A DNA stretch of 64,000 nucleotides from Enterobacteriaceae bacterium 4M9 (GTDB lineage: Bacteria; Pseudomonadota; Gammaproteobacteria; Enterobacterales; Enterobacteriaceae). The notes beneath the pieces are model-generated. The model was not told where the DNA came from. It saw only the letters and a program-made list of their open reading frames with translations, and did not search any database. A program made the position numbers and the translations under genes. Positions 18,735-27,980 of the stretch are shown in pieces; the first letter of the stretch is position 1; every line of letters begins with the position of its first letter. The DNA lies in assembly GCA_010092695.1 (NCBI GenBank), contig JAADJJ010000001.1, positions 3,968,001 through 4,032,000 on the forward strand, written 5' to 3'.

Positions 18735-18751
18735 AAAAACCGCAGGTGCGG
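18735..18751 (-). terminator. frr terminator
   Basis: A short GC stem CCGCA/TGCGG with a two-base loop is followed by five T on the minus strand, about 40 bases after the frr stop. A larger interrupted stem, with AACGCCG-type arms near 18723 and 18770, encloses it. Confidence 0.55.
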
Positions 18752-18787
18752 CTCTTCTGTACGGCGTTTTTCTTTGCCTTGTGAAAA

Positions 18788-19345
18788 TCAGAACTGCATC
18801 AGTTCCGTTTCTTTTTCAGCCAGCGCCGCGTCCACTTTCTTGATGGCCGCGTCAGTCAGCTTCTGCACGTCATCCTGAGAACGACGATCTTCGTCTTCAC
18901 TGATTTCTTTATCTTTAAGCAGCGCTTTCACTTTGTCGTTCGCATCGCGACGCACGTTACGTACGGAAACACGCGCCTGCTCGGCTTCGCCGCGCACAAT
19001 TTTGATGAGATCTTTACGACGCTCTTCAGTCAGCGGCGGCAGCGGCACGCGAATGTCAGTCCCGGCAGAGCTTGGGTTCAGGCCGAGATCGGAAGCCATG
19101 ATCGCTTTCTCGATCGCCGGGCCCATGCTGCGGTCAAACACGTTGATTTTCAGGGTGCGGGTATCTTCCACGGTCACGCTGGCGAGCTGGCGCAGCGGCG
19201 TCGGGCTACCGTAGTATTCCACCATAATGCCATCCAGCAGGCTTGGAGATGCGCGGCCGGTGCGAATTTTGCTAATCTGATTTTTGAACGCTTCAACGCA
19301 TTTTTCCATGCGTACTTCGGCGTCTTTTCTGATGTCGTTAATCAC
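18788..19345 (-). CDS. frr: Ribosome recycling factor
   Basis: Frr, together with EF-G, splits the post-termination ribosome. The 185-residue protein begins (M)INDIRKDAEVRM and ends AEKETELMQF, collinear with the E. coli protein, with the conserved KIRTGRASP and PPLTEERRKDL segments. The start is GTG at 19345; the frame open to 19420 gives a non-conserved extension and has no E. coli counterpart. Confidence 0.96.
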   Translation of the reverse strand: MINDIRKDAEVRMEKCVEAFKNQISKIRTGRASPSLLDGIMVEYYGSPTPLRQLASVTVEDTRTLKINVFDRSMGPAIEKAIMASDLGLNPSSAGTDIRVPLPPLTEERRKDLIKIVRGEAEQARVSVRNVRRDANDKVKALLKDKEISEDEDRRSQDDVQKLTDAAIKKVDAALAEKETELMQF

Positions 19346-19562
19346 GTTACGAATCCTTGAAAACTGGTTGTCAGACAGCCCCGGGCGAGTCGCGCGGTAT
19401 GGGCTTAGGCCAGGCGCCATGCCTGCCTGATACGGCCGCTACAGCGTAGAGCCACCGCATGCATTACCCAAAATACGACGGGTTAAGTATAGCCCGTTCA
19501 GCTGCCTGTATTGAGAAATCGATTCAGGGGCGAATATTACCCTGATTCCCGTAAAACGAAAA

Positions 19563-20288
19563 TTACTCTGTAATCAATGTGCCTTCTTTTTCACCCATCA
19601 CCACACGGCGCAGTGCGCCCGGCTTGTTCATATTGAACACGCGAATTGGCAGGTTATGGTCACGGGCAAGGGTAAAGGCGGCGAGATCCATCACTTTAAG
19701 TTCTCTTTCCAGCACTTCCTGATAGGTAAGCTGCTCATAGAGCGTGGCCGTCGGGTCTTTGACCGGATCAGCAGAGAACACACCATCGACTTTGGTGGCT
19801 TTGAGCACCACGTCGGCTTCAATTTCGATGCCACGCAGGCAGGCTGCGGAATCCGTGGTAAAGAAGGGGTTACCGGTACCGGCGGCCAGGATAACCACGC
19901 GGTTGTTGCGCAAAAGGCTAATGGCCTCTGCCCAGCTGTAGTTATCGCACACGCCGTTGAGCGGAATGGCTGACATCAGGCGAGCGTTCACATAGGCGCG
20001 GTGCAGCGAGTCACGCATTGCCAGGCCGTTCATCACGGTCGCCAGCATCCCCATGTGGTCGCCCACTACGCGGTTCATGCCGGCCTTAGCCAGGCCTGCG
20101 CCGCGGAACAGGTTACCGCCGCCAATGACCACACCTACCTGAATGCCCAGTTCTACCAGTTCTTTGATTTCCTGAGCCATACGATCCAGTATGCTCGCGT
20201 CAATACCGAAGCCTTCTGCTCCCTGCAGCGCTTCGCCACTCAGTTTGAGTAGAATGCGTTTGTAAACGGGTTTTGCATTGGTAGCCAT
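19563..20288 (-). CDS. pyrH: UMP kinase
   Basis: PyrH phosphorylates UMP to UDP and is hexameric, GTP-activated and UTP-inhibited in E. coli. The 241-residue length matches exactly. Amino-acid-kinase motifs are visible: KLSGEAL, GGGNLFRG, GDHMGMLAT and the FTTDSAA segment. It is preceded by a 505-base spacer containing an ERIC element, in place of the short tsf-pyrH gap of E. coli. Confidence 0.98.
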   Translation of the reverse strand: MATNAKPVYKRILLKLSGEALQGAEGFGIDASILDRMAQEIKELVELGIQVGVVIGGGNLFRGAGLAKAGMNRVVGDHMGMLATVMNGLAMRDSLHRAYVNARLMSAIPLNGVCDNYSWAEAISLLRNNRVVILAAGTGNPFFTTDSAACLRGIEIEADVVLKATKVDGVFSADPVKDPTATLYEQLTYQEVLERELKVMDLAAFTLARDHNLPIRVFNMNKPGALRRVVMGEKEGTLITE

Positions 20289-20632
20289 GTTTCTTTCCTG
20301 GAACAGTCAACAAATGGGACGGTGAATATTGACGACATAGTCTGTCGCATTGCGGCCAAATCTGAATCAGATCCGGCTGATTATTCTGTCAGGCCCAGAG
20401 CCTGAGGATGGCCAGTACCCGGCCTTGATACGAAAATGCCCTGAACGTCAGAGCTAAAATGGCCCGAAAGGCTCGGGCGGAGGGAGCGCATTATTGTAAG
20501 ATCCATCAGATCGCTTCAGCACATCCCGTAAAACAACCGCTTGTCCAAAACCGGCAAGGCATACAGTTTACAAACCCCGCCGACTAAAAGCCCACACGAT
20601 TTCGCAATACTTTCGCCTGCATTGAACAACGG
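20289..20632 (-). other. pyrH upstream region, no gene seen
   Basis: No open frame with family resemblance lies here on either strand. A small hairpin CCCGA/TCGGG at 20463-20477 and several short inverted segments are present. The region should hold the pyrH leader and promoter on the minus strand; I could not single out convincing -10 and -35 boxes. Confidence 0.5.
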
Positions 20633-20759
20633 TTTGCACTAAATAATTCGGATTGTGGGAAGGCGGCAAGTCTGCAAATCCCCAGGAGCTTACATCAGTA
20701 AGTGACTGGGGTGAGCAGATGCAGCCAACGCACCCACAATGCGAATTATGACGTGCAAA
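20633..20759. repeat. ERIC (IRU) intergenic repeat, full length
   Basis: The 127-base element is a long imperfect palindrome. The ends TTTGCAC and GTGCAAA, the arms around ATAATTCG.ATTGTGGG and the central part AATCCCCAGGAGCTTACAT ... AGTAAGTGACTGGGGTGAGC match the well-known ERIC core, including both classic ERIC-PCR primer sites, from memory. Its length equals the canonical 127 bp. It sits between the tsf terminator and the pyrH leader and would be transcribed if tsf read-through occurs. Confidence 0.95.
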
Positions 20760-20784
20760 AAGGAGCCGCCCGAAGGCGGCTCCT
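20757..20784 (-). terminator. tsf terminator
   Basis: A 10-bp perfect stem (20761-20770 with 20775-20784) has a TTCG loop on the minus strand and then T4. It starts ten bases after the tsf stop. Confidence 0.9.
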
Positions 20785-20793
20785 TTTACTTCA

Positions 20794-21645
20794 TTAAGAC
20801 TGCTTGGACATGGCAGCAACTTCTGCTGCGAAGTCAGTCTCAACTTTCTCGATGCCTTCACCCACTTCAAAGCGGATGAAACCGGTCACGTCAGCATTGT
20901 GCTCTTTGAGCAGCTGACCTACGGTTTTGCTCGGGTCCATGACGAACGGCTGGCCGGTCAGAGAGACTTCGCCGGTGAATTTCTTCATGCGGCCTTCAAC
21001 CATTTTCTCTGCGATTTCTTTCGGCTTGCCAGACTGCATGGCGATGTCCAGCTGAACCTGGTACTCTTTCTCAACCACGTCAGCAGACACGTCTTCCGGC
21101 TTCACGAATTCCGGCTTGCTTGCAGCAACGTGCATAGCCAGCTGCTTAACCAGCTCTTCGTCAGCACCGGTTGCAGCAACCAGAACGCCGATACGCGCAC
21201 CGTGCAGGTAGTTACCCAGCACGTCGCCTTCCAGAATAGCTACACGGCGGATATTGATGTTTTCACCAATTTTCGCCACCAGCGCCACGCGCTCTTCTTC
21301 GAACTGTGCTTTCAGCACTTCAACGTCGGTCACTTTACCAGCAACAGCCGCAGCCAGAACTTTGTTAGCGAAAGCCTGGAAACCACCGTCTTTAGCAACG
21401 AAGTCGGTCTGGCAGTTAACTTCCAGAATCACGCCGAACTTGCCGTCGATCTGAGTGAGGATCACGCCGTCAGCTGCAACGTTACCTGCTTTTTTCGCGG
21501 CTTTGATAGCACCGGATTTACGCATGTTTTCGATTGCCAGCTCAATGTCGCCGCTCGCTTCAGTCAGCGCTTTTTTGCAATCCATCATGCCTGCGCCGGT
21601 ACGTTCACGCAGTTCTTTTACCAGGGAAGCGGTAATCTCAGCCAT
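20794..21645 (-). CDS. tsf: Elongation factor Ts
   Basis: EF-Ts is the guanine nucleotide exchange factor of EF-Tu. The 283-residue protein has the N-terminal UBA-like domain (MAEITASLVKELRERTGAGMMD region) and the EF-Tu-contacting CQTDFVAKD segment, and it matches the E. coli length. It lies downstream of rpsB, separated by a hairpin that likely sets the S2:EF-Ts ratio. Confidence 0.98.
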   Translation of the reverse strand: MAEITASLVKELRERTGAGMMDCKKALTEASGDIELAIENMRKSGAIKAAKKAGNVAADGVILTQIDGKFGVILEVNCQTDFVAKDGGFQAFANKVLAAAVAGKVTDVEVLKAQFEEERVALVAKIGENINIRRVAILEGDVLGNYLHGARIGVLVAATGADEELVKQLAMHVAASKPEFVKPEDVSADVVEKEYQVQLDIAMQSGKPKEIAEKMVEGRMKKFTGEVSLTGQPFVMDPSKTVGQLLKEHNADVTGFIRFEVGEGIEKVETDFAAEVAAMSKQS

Positions 21646-21722
21646 TATGAATTCCTCGATTATCTCGCAGGAGGTTATCTCTCTGGAGATATGACCCGCC
21701 CAGCCAGATTGCCAGACGGATT

Positions 21723-21753
21723 AAAAGAAAAAGGGAGCCTGAGACAGGCCCCC
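21723..21753 (-). terminator. rpsB-tsf intergenic terminator/attenuator
   Basis: A 9-bp stem with one mismatch (21733-21741 with 21745-21753) is followed by a T-rich run on the minus strand. As rpsB and tsf are cotranscribed in E. coli, this is likely a partial terminator. Confidence 0.75.
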
Positions 21754-21928
21754 TAACCAAACTATGTCAAACCTGGTTAATAAGGGGCTTTTCCCCTGAA
21801 TGCCGGGTGACAGATGCGTTGTCTTTACTCGTGGACTCCGGACGCTTTAACGCGGTAAAGCGCCCGGAAGGTCTTGAGTTTTCCGCTTTCGGCCACTCGA
21901 ATTGCTCGGGGCAAGCAAACAAGCCTTA

Positions 21929-22654
21929 TTATTCAGCTTCTACGAAGCTTTCTTCCGCCTGAACAGCCAGATCCTGAGAACGGCCTTCACGAACGGTAGC
22001 AGCTACTGCACCCAGATACAGGCTAACAGCGCGGATTGCGTCGTCGTTACCCGGGATAACGAAGTCAACGCCGTCCGGATCGGAGTTAGTATCAACGATA
22101 GCAAATACCGGGATACCCAGGTTGTTTGCTTCTTTGATAGCGATGTGCTCGTGGTCTGCGTCGATAACGAACAGTGCGTCCGGCAGGCCGCCCATATCCT
22201 TGATACCGCCCAGGCTGTTTTCCAGCTTGTCCAGTTCACGGGTACGCATCAGCGCTTCTTTCTTGGTCAGCTTGTCGAAGGTGCCGTCCTGAGACTGCGT
22301 TTCCAGGTCTTTCAGACGCTTGATGGACTGACGAACGGTTTTCCAGTTAGTCAGCATACCGCCCAGCCAGCGATGGTTCACGAAGAACTGGTCGCAGCTT
22401 ACAGCAGCGTCTTTCACCGCTTCGCTTGCAGCGCGCTTGGTACCGACGAACAGGATCTTACCTTTACGGGAAGAAATTTTGTTCAGCTCAGCCAGGGCTT
22501 CGTTGAACATCGGTACAGTTTTCTCAAGGTTGATGATGTGAACTTTGTTACGCGCACCGAAGATGAACGGCTTCATTTTCGGGTTCCAGTAACGGGTCTG
22601 GTGACCGAAGTGAACACCAGCCTTGAGCATGTCGCGCATGGAAACAGTTGCCAT
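21929..22654 (-). CDS. rpsB: 30S ribosomal protein S2
   Basis: S2 is a late-assembling protein of the small subunit body, needed for S1 binding. The 241-residue protein opens MATVSMRDMLKAGVHFGHQTRYWNPKMKPFIFG and keeps the family length. It is preceded by a structured leader (see the separate entry) and is divergent from map. Confidence 0.99.
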   Translation of the reverse strand: MATVSMRDMLKAGVHFGHQTRYWNPKMKPFIFGARNKVHIINLEKTVPMFNEALAELNKISSRKGKILFVGTKRAASEAVKDAAVSCDQFFVNHRWLGGMLTNWKTVRQSIKRLKDLETQSQDGTFDKLTKKEALMRTRELDKLENSLGGIKDMGGLPDALFVIDADHEHIAIKEANNLGIPVFAIVDTNSDPDGVDFVIPGNDDAIRAVSLYLGAVAATVREGRSQDLAVQAEESFVEAE

Positions 22655-22693
22655 GATTTAAAACCTCTATTTGAAAGTTGGGGTTATGCCTCC

Positions 22694-22747
22694 ACGTATC
22701 CCATATTACCGACCCCGAAGGGCACCCCGGAATATGTGCCGATACGT
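22694..22747 (-). promoter_or_regulatory. rpsB leader RNA hairpin (S2 leader / t44 region)
   Basis: On the minus strand ACGTATC (22741-22747) pairs with GATACGT (22694-22700), and an inner CATATT pairs with AATATG. The apex is GC-rich and contains CCCTTCGGGG. The hairpin lies about 40 bases upstream of the rpsB start. In E. coli the rpsB leader is a target of S2 autoregulation and overlaps the t44 (tff) RNA; equivalence here is inferred from position and structure. Confidence 0.6.
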
Positions 22748-22807
22748 GTGTGTTGTACACAAAGTGAGTTTTCCGCCTATGTACGCAAAAAATGAGTACA
22801 TAAGTCC

Positions 22808-22845
22808 GGCGCGCTTTATACCACAACCGGGCCAGAGACTCCAGC
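22808..22845 (-). promoter_or_regulatory. Probable rpsB promoter with GC-rich discriminator
   Basis: A TATAAA -10 box (22815-22820, minus strand) is followed directly by GCGCGCC, the GC-rich discriminator typical of stringently controlled ribosomal promoters. A weak -35 (TGGAGT) lies about 17 bases upstream. Confidence 0.5.
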
Positions 22846-22951
22846 GGTAGTTATCAGCAAAACGCTGCGCGAATAACCAATTTGGCTCACCACGCTTGCC
22901 CTGATAACATAGGTAATTATTGTCGAAAACCGACTCCTGCGGACGTTATTC

Positions 22952-23746
22952 ATGGCTATCTCAATTAAAACCCCGGAAGATATCGAAAAAATGCGCGTGG
23001 CGGGCCGCCTCGCCGCCGAAGTGCTGGAAATGATCGAACCCCACGTTGTGCCTGGTGTCACCACCGGCGAACTGGATCGCATTTGCGATGACTGGATTGT
23101 GAATCACCAGCATGCCGTTTCTGCCTGCCTGAACTACCACGGCTTCCCGAAATCCGTATGCATCTCTATTAATGAAGTGGTGTGCCACGGCATTCCAAGC
23201 GACGAGAAGCACCTGAAAGATGGCGATATCGTGAATATCGACGTGACCGTTATCAAAGACGGCTTTCACGGCGATACCTCCAAAATGTTTATCGTTGGCA
23301 AGCCGACCATCCTCGGCGAGCGTCTGTGCCACGTGACCCAGGAAAGCCTCTATCTGGCACTGAAAATGGTGAAACCTGGCGTGAACCTGCGTGAAATTGG
23401 CGCGGCAATTCAGAAGTTCGTTGAAGCGAAAGACTTCTCCGTGGTACGCGAATACTGTGGTCACGGCATCGGTCGCGGTTTCCATGAAGAGCCGCAGGTG
23501 CTGCACTACGATTCCCCCGAGACCGATGTGGTGCTCAAGGCGGGCATGACCTTCACCATTGAGCCAATGGTGAATGCGGGCAAGAAAGAGATTCGTACCA
23601 TGAAAGATGGCTGGACGGTAAAAACCAAAGACCGGAGCTTGTCGGCCCAGTACGAGCATACTATTGTGGTGACTGATAACGGCTGCGAAATACTCACGTT
23701 ACGCAAAGATGACACCATCCCGAACGTGATTTCGCATAACGAGTAA
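22952..23746 (+). CDS. map: Methionine aminopeptidase, type I
   Basis: Map removes the initiator methionine from nascent proteins when the second residue is small. The 264-residue protein has the five metal ligands of the pita-bread fold, seen as Asp97 (NIDV), Asp108 (HGDTS), His in CGHGIGRGFHEE, and glutamates in TIEPM and YEHT. His79 (CHG) is also present. It is divergent from rpsB and followed by a terminator before glnD. Confidence 0.98.
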   Translation: MAISIKTPEDIEKMRVAGRLAAEVLEMIEPHVVPGVTTGELDRICDDWIVNHQHAVSACLNYHGFPKSVCISINEVVCHGIPSDEKHLKDGDIVNIDVTVIKDGFHGDTSKMFIVGKPTILGERLCHVTQESLYLALKMVKPGVNLREIGAAIQKFVEAKDFSVVREYCGHGIGRGFHEEPQVLHYDSPETDVVLKAGMTFTIEPMVNAGKKEIRTMKDGWTVKTKDRSLSAQYEHTIVVTDNGCEILTLRKDDTIPNVISHNE

Positions 23747-23751
23747 TACAG

Positions 23752-23775
23752 AGCCGGCGCCAGCCGGCTTTTTTC
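23752..23775 (+). terminator. map terminator
   Basis: The stem AGCCGGC/GCCGGCT (23752-23758 with 23763-23769) is followed by a T-run, five bases after the map stop. Confidence 0.85.
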
Positions 23776-23793
23776 TTACTTTGCGGGCAGAGA

Positions 23794-26469
23794 ATGAGTC
23801 AAACGTTACCAGAGCAGCACCCGAACACCGCCACCCCAACCCTCCCCGGTCAGCCCGATTATCCCAATGCCTGGTGCTGCGATGCGCTCAATGTCGAGGC
23901 CATTCGCGAGCGTCTGGCCGCTTTCCAGCGCTGGCTGGGTGCCGCCTTTGATGACGGTATCTCGGCTGAGAAGCTGGTTAGCGCGCGCACCGAGTTTATT
24001 GACCAGTTGCTTCAGCGCCTGTGGCTCAATTACGGCTTTGGCGAAGAGGCCGATCTCGCGCTGGTGGTCGTGGGTGGCTACGGGCGCGGCGAACTGCATC
24101 CGCTGTCCGATATTGACGTACTGGTTCTGAGCCGCCGCCCGCTGCCGGAGGATCAGGCGCAAAAAATTGGCGAGTTGATTACGCTTTTATGGGATCTGCG
24201 CCTTGAAGTGGGTCACAGCGTGCGCACGCTTGAAGAGTGTCTGCTTGAGGGGCTGGCCGATCTGACTATCGCCACAAACCTGATTGAAACCCGGCTGATT
24301 ATTGGCGACGTGGCGCTGTTCCTGGAACTGCAAAAACACATATTCAGCGATGGCTTCTGGCCATCGGAAAAGTTCTTCGCCGCCAAAGTCGAAGAGCAAA
24401 ATGAGCGCCACCAGCGCTATCACGGCACCAGCTACAACCTGGAGCCGGACATTAAAAGCAGCCCCGGCGGCCTGCGCGATATCCACACCTTACAGTGGGT
24501 GGCACGCCGCCATTTTGGTGCGACATCGCTTAACGAAATGGTGGGTTTTGGCTTTCTGACCGAAGCCGAGCGTAACGAGCTTAACGAATGCCAGCAGCTA
24601 TTGTGGCGCATCCGTTTTGCCCTGCATCTGGAGCTTAACCGCTACGACAACCGCCTGCTGTTTGACCGCCAGTTAAGCGTTGCCCAACGCCTGAACTATC
24701 AGGGCGAAGGTAACCAGCCGGTTGAGCAGATGATGAAGGATTTCTATCGCGTCACCCGTCGCGTGGGCGAGCTTAACCAGATGCTGCTACAGCTGTTTGA
24801 CGAAGCCATCCTCGCGCTGCCGGCCGACGAAAAACCGCGCCCGATTGACGACGACTTCCAGCTACGCGGCACACTTATCGACCTGCGTGATGAAACGCTG
24901 TTTATGCGCGAACCGCAGGCGATTTTGCGCATGTTTTACACAATGGTGAGAAACCGTGATATCAGCGGCATTTATTCCACCACGCTGCGCCAGCTACGCC
25001 ACGCGCGCCGCCATCTGACTCAGCCGCTGTGCTACATCCCCGAGGCGCGTGAAATCTTCCTCGCCATGCTGCGCCATCCCGGCATGGTTAAACGCGGTCT
25101 GCTGCCCATGCATCGCCACAGCGTGCTGTGGGCCTATATGCCGCAGTGGTCGCACATTGTCGGCCAGATGCAGTTTGACCTGTTTCATGCTTATACAGTG
25201 GATGAGCACACCGTGCGCGTGCTGCTCAAGCTGGAAAGTTTTGCCAGCGAAGAGACGCGCCAGAAGCACCCACTGTGCGTGGAACTGTGGCCGCGCCTGA
25301 GCCACCCGGAGCTGATTTTCATTGCCGCGCTGTTTCACGATATTGCCAAAGGGCGCGGCGGCGACCACTCGGTGCTGGGCGCCGAAGACATTCTCAAGTT
25401 TGCCGAACTGCACGGGCTTAACTCGCGTGAGACTCAACTGGTTGCCTGGCTGGTACGCCAGCATCTGCTGATGTCGGTTACCGCCCAGCGCCGCGATATT
25501 CAGGACCCGGAAGTCATTAAACAGTTCGCCGCCGAAGTGCAGACCGAGAACCGCCTGCGTTATCTCATCTGCCTGACGGTCGCCGATATCTGTGCCACCA
25601 ACGAAACCCTGTGGAACAGCTGGAAGCAGAGCCTGCTGCGCGAACTCTATTTCGCCACAGAAAAACAGCTTCGGCGCGGCGTCCAGAGCACGCCGGATAT
25701 GCGCGAGCGGGTGCGCCACCATCAGAAGCAGGCGCTGGCGCTACTGCGTATGGAAAACATTGACGAAGTGGCGCTTCACCATATCTGGGCGCGCTGTCGC
25801 GCCAACTATTTTGTGCGCCATACGCCGAATCAGCTTGCATGGCACGCGCGCCACCTGCTGCGTCACGATCTCAGCCAGCCGATGATCCTGCTAAGTCCTC
25901 AGGCCACGCGCGGCGGCACCGAAATTTTTATCTGGAGTCCGGACAGGCCTTATCTGTTCGCCGCCGTCTGCGCCGAGTTGGATCGCCGTAATCTGAGCGT
26001 GCACGACGCGCAAATTTTTACCACCCGCGACGGCATGGCGATGGACACCTTTATCGTGCTGGAGCCGGACGGCAGTCCGCTGTCTGCTGACCGCCACGAG
26101 TCGATTCGCCACGGGCTGGAGCAGGCCATCACGCGCCATAGCTGGCAGCCGCCACAGCCGCGACGTCAGCCCAACCGCCTGCGCCACTTCACCGTCAATA
26201 CCGAGGTCAACATTCTGCCGACGCACACCGACCGGCGCACCTTTGTGGAGCTGATTGCCCTTGACCAGCCCGGCCTGCTGGCGCGTATTGGGCAAATCTT
26301 TGCCGATCTGGGTATTTCGCTGCACGGTGCACGCATCACCACTATCGGCGAGCGCGTCGAAGACTTGTTCATTCTTGCCACGGCAGAAGGCCAGGGACTG
26401 AACCCGCAACTGCAACGCGAAGTGCAACAACGGTTGACATCGGCCCTTAATCCAAACGATAAAGACTAA
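23794..26469 (+). CDS. glnD: Bifunctional uridylyltransferase/uridylyl-removing enzyme GlnD
   Basis: GlnD senses glutamine and uridylylates or deuridylylates the PII proteins GlnB and GlnK. The 891-residue protein has the nucleotidyltransferase motif GGYGRGE at 94-100 with acidic SDID at 105-108, an HD hydrolase domain (LFHDIAKGRGGDHS) in the middle, and two C-terminal ACT domains (beginning near DRPYLFAAV and DQPGLLARIG). The map terminator lies directly before its start, so it probably has its own promoter inside or upstream of map. Confidence 0.98.
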   Translation: MSQTLPEQHPNTATPTLPGQPDYPNAWCCDALNVEAIRERLAAFQRWLGAAFDDGISAEKLVSARTEFIDQLLQRLWLNYGFGEEADLALVVVGGYGRGELHPLSDIDVLVLSRRPLPEDQAQKIGELITLLWDLRLEVGHSVRTLEECLLEGLADLTIATNLIETRLIIGDVALFLELQKHIFSDGFWPSEKFFAAKVEEQNERHQRYHGTSYNLEPDIKSSPGGLRDIHTLQWVARRHFGATSLNEMVGFGFLTEAERNELNECQQLLWRIRFALHLELNRYDNRLLFDRQLSVAQRLNYQGEGNQPVEQMMKDFYRVTRRVGELNQMLLQLFDEAILALPADEKPRPIDDDFQLRGTLIDLRDETLFMREPQAILRMFYTMVRNRDISGIYSTTLRQLRHARRHLTQPLCYIPEAREIFLAMLRHPGMVKRGLLPMHRHSVLWAYMPQWSHIVGQMQFDLFHAYTVDEHTVRVLLKLESFASEETRQKHPLCVELWPRLSHPELIFIAALFHDIAKGRGGDHSVLGAEDILKFAELHGLNSRETQLVAWLVRQHLLMSVTAQRRDIQDPEVIKQFAAEVQTENRLRYLICLTVADICATNETLWNSWKQSLLRELYFATEKQLRRGVQSTPDMRERVRHHQKQALALLRMENIDEVALHHIWARCRANYFVRHTPNQLAWHARHLLRHDLSQPMILLSPQATRGGTEIFIWSPDRPYLFAAVCAELDRRNLSVHDAQIFTTRDGMAMDTFIVLEPDGSPLSADRHESIRHGLEQAITRHSWQPPQPRRQPNRLRHFTVNTEVNILPTHTDRRTFVELIALDQPGLLARIGQIFADLGISLHGARITTIGERVEDLFILATAEGQGLNPQLQREVQQRLTSALNPNDKD

Positions 26470-26513
26470 CCTAACCTTCTTAACACACGTGAAATTACCA
26501 GGAAGATTCGCCA

Positions 26514-27338
26514 ATGCAGCAGTTACAGAACGTTATTGAATCCGCTTTTGAGCGCCGTGCCGACATTACTCCGGCCAACGCCGACGCCACCATCCGTGAC
26601 GCCGTCAACCAGGTTATCAGCCTGCTCGACAGCGGCGCACTGCGTGTTGCGGAGAAAATTGACGGCCAGTGGGTCACCCACCAGTGGCTGAAAAAGGCCG
26701 TTCTGCTCTCCTTTCGCATTAACGACAATAAAGTCATGGAAGGCGCAGAAAGCCGCTATTTTGACAAAGTACCGATGAAGTTTGCCGACTACGACGAAGC
26801 GCGCTTTCAGAAAGAAGGCTTCCGCGTCGTACCGCCAGCGGCGGTACGCCAGGGTGCGTTTATCGCTCGCAACACCGTGCTGATGCCCTCTTATGTGAAC
26901 ATCGGCGCCTTCGTTGATGAAGGTACCATGGTAGACACCTGGGCGACCGTTGGCTCCTGCGCGCAGATTGGTAAAAATGTGCACCTGTCCGGTGGTGTGG
27001 GCATCGGCGGCGTACTGGAGCCGCTGCAGGCCAACCCGACTATCATCGAAGACAACTGCTTCATCGGCGCGCGCTCTGAAATTGTTGAAGGCGTTATCGT
27101 TGAAGAAGGCTCCGTGATTTCCATGGGCGTTTACATCGGCCAGAGCACCAAAATCTACGACCGTGAAACCGGCGAAGTATTTTATGGCCGCGTACCGGCT
27201 GGCTCTGTGGTGGTTTCCGGCAACCTGCCGTCCAAAGACGGTAGCTACAGCCTGTACTGCGCGGTTATCGTGAAAAAGGTTGATGCGAAAACCCGCGGCA
27301 AAGTGGGCATCAACGAACTGCTGCGCACCATCGACTAA
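26514..27338 (+). CDS. dapD: Tetrahydrodipicolinate N-succinyltransferase
   Basis: DapD succinylates tetrahydrodipicolinate in the lysine/meso-diaminopimelate pathway. The 274-residue protein has an N-terminal helical domain and a left-handed beta-helix of hexapeptide repeats (GAFVDEGTMVDTWATVGSCAQIG region). It follows glnD after 44 bases and is closed by a terminator. Confidence 0.98.
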   Translation: MQQLQNVIESAFERRADITPANADATIRDAVNQVISLLDSGALRVAEKIDGQWVTHQWLKKAVLLSFRINDNKVMEGAESRYFDKVPMKFADYDEARFQKEGFRVVPPAAVRQGAFIARNTVLMPSYVNIGAFVDEGTMVDTWATVGSCAQIGKNVHLSGGVGIGGVLEPLQANPTIIEDNCFIGARSEIVEGVIVEEGSVISMGVYIGQSTKIYDRETGEVFYGRVPAGSVVVSGNLPSKDGSYSLYCAVIVKKVDAKTRGKVGINELLRTID

Positions 27339-27358
27339 ACGAAAATGATGATAAATAA

Positions 27359-27382
27359 GGCGGGTTATTCCCGCCTTTTTTA
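27359..27382 (+). terminator. dapD terminator
   Basis: The stem GGCGGG/CCCGCC (27359-27364 with 27370-27375) is followed by seven T, 20 bases after the dapD stop. Confidence 0.9.
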
Positions 27383-27459
27383 TATCTGTACTGGCAAGAA
27401 GGACGTTTACCGTTAACTATCTATAGGTTGTATTTGCTTCGCTTAAGGAGAATGTTGCG

Positions 27460-27846
27460 ATGTACGATAATCTGAAAAGCCTTGGCATCACCAATCCAGA
27501 AGAGATAGACCGCTACAGCCTGCGCCAGGAGGCCAGCAACGACATTCTGAAAATCTATTTTCGCAAAGACAAAGGGGAGTTCTTCGCGAAAAGCGTCAAA
27601 TTTAAATATCCGCGCCAGCGCAAAACCGTGGTTGCCGACGGTGTAGGCCAGGGCTTCAGAGAAGTGCAGGAAATCAGCCCCAACCTGCGTTACGTTATCG
27701 ATGAGTTGGATCAGATTTGCCAGCGCGAGCGTGGCGAAATTGACCTCAAGCGTAAGATTCTCGACGATCTCCGCCACCTCGAAAGCGTGGTCACCAACAA
27801 AATTAGCGAGATCGAAGCCGATCTGGAAAAGCTGACCCGAAAATAA
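27460..27846 (+). CDS. yaeH: DUF3461 family protein YaeH
   Basis: The 128-residue protein matches E. coli YaeH from its MYDNLKSLGI start to its KLTRK end. It is a small, charged, soluble protein with a predicted long helix in the C-terminal half (ELDQICQREROxE-like stretch up to LEKL). Its function is not known. AAGGAG lies eight bases upstream of the ATG. It stands between dapD and the convergent cdaR. Confidence 0.93.
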   Translation: MYDNLKSLGITNPEEIDRYSLRQEASNDILKIYFRKDKGEFFAKSVKFKYPRQRKTVVADGVGQGFREVQEISPNLRYVIDELDQICQRERGEIDLKRKILDDLRHLESVVTNKISEIEADLEKLTRK

Positions 27847-27910
27847 TCTCTACGCGCTAAGCGTGAATGGTGCCAGCCAGATAGCGCTGGCGCACTGCCA
27901 GTGAACATAA

Positions 27911-27935
27911 AAAAGGGCCAATATGGCCCTTTTTA
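27911..27935. terminator. Bidirectional terminator between yaeH and cdaR
   Basis: A perfect 10-bp stem AAAAGGGCCA/TGGCCCTTTT with an ATA loop serves both convergent genes. Confidence 0.9.
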
Positions 27936-27980
27936 CTTGCTAATACAATGGCCCTTACCGTCAAAAGCTTGCGCCGCCCC

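Noticed and set aside
20568..20870. A 100-codon minus-strand frame reading through the ERIC element and into tsf
   Set aside because: It lies across a palindromic repeat and the tsf terminator, so the open frame is incidental.
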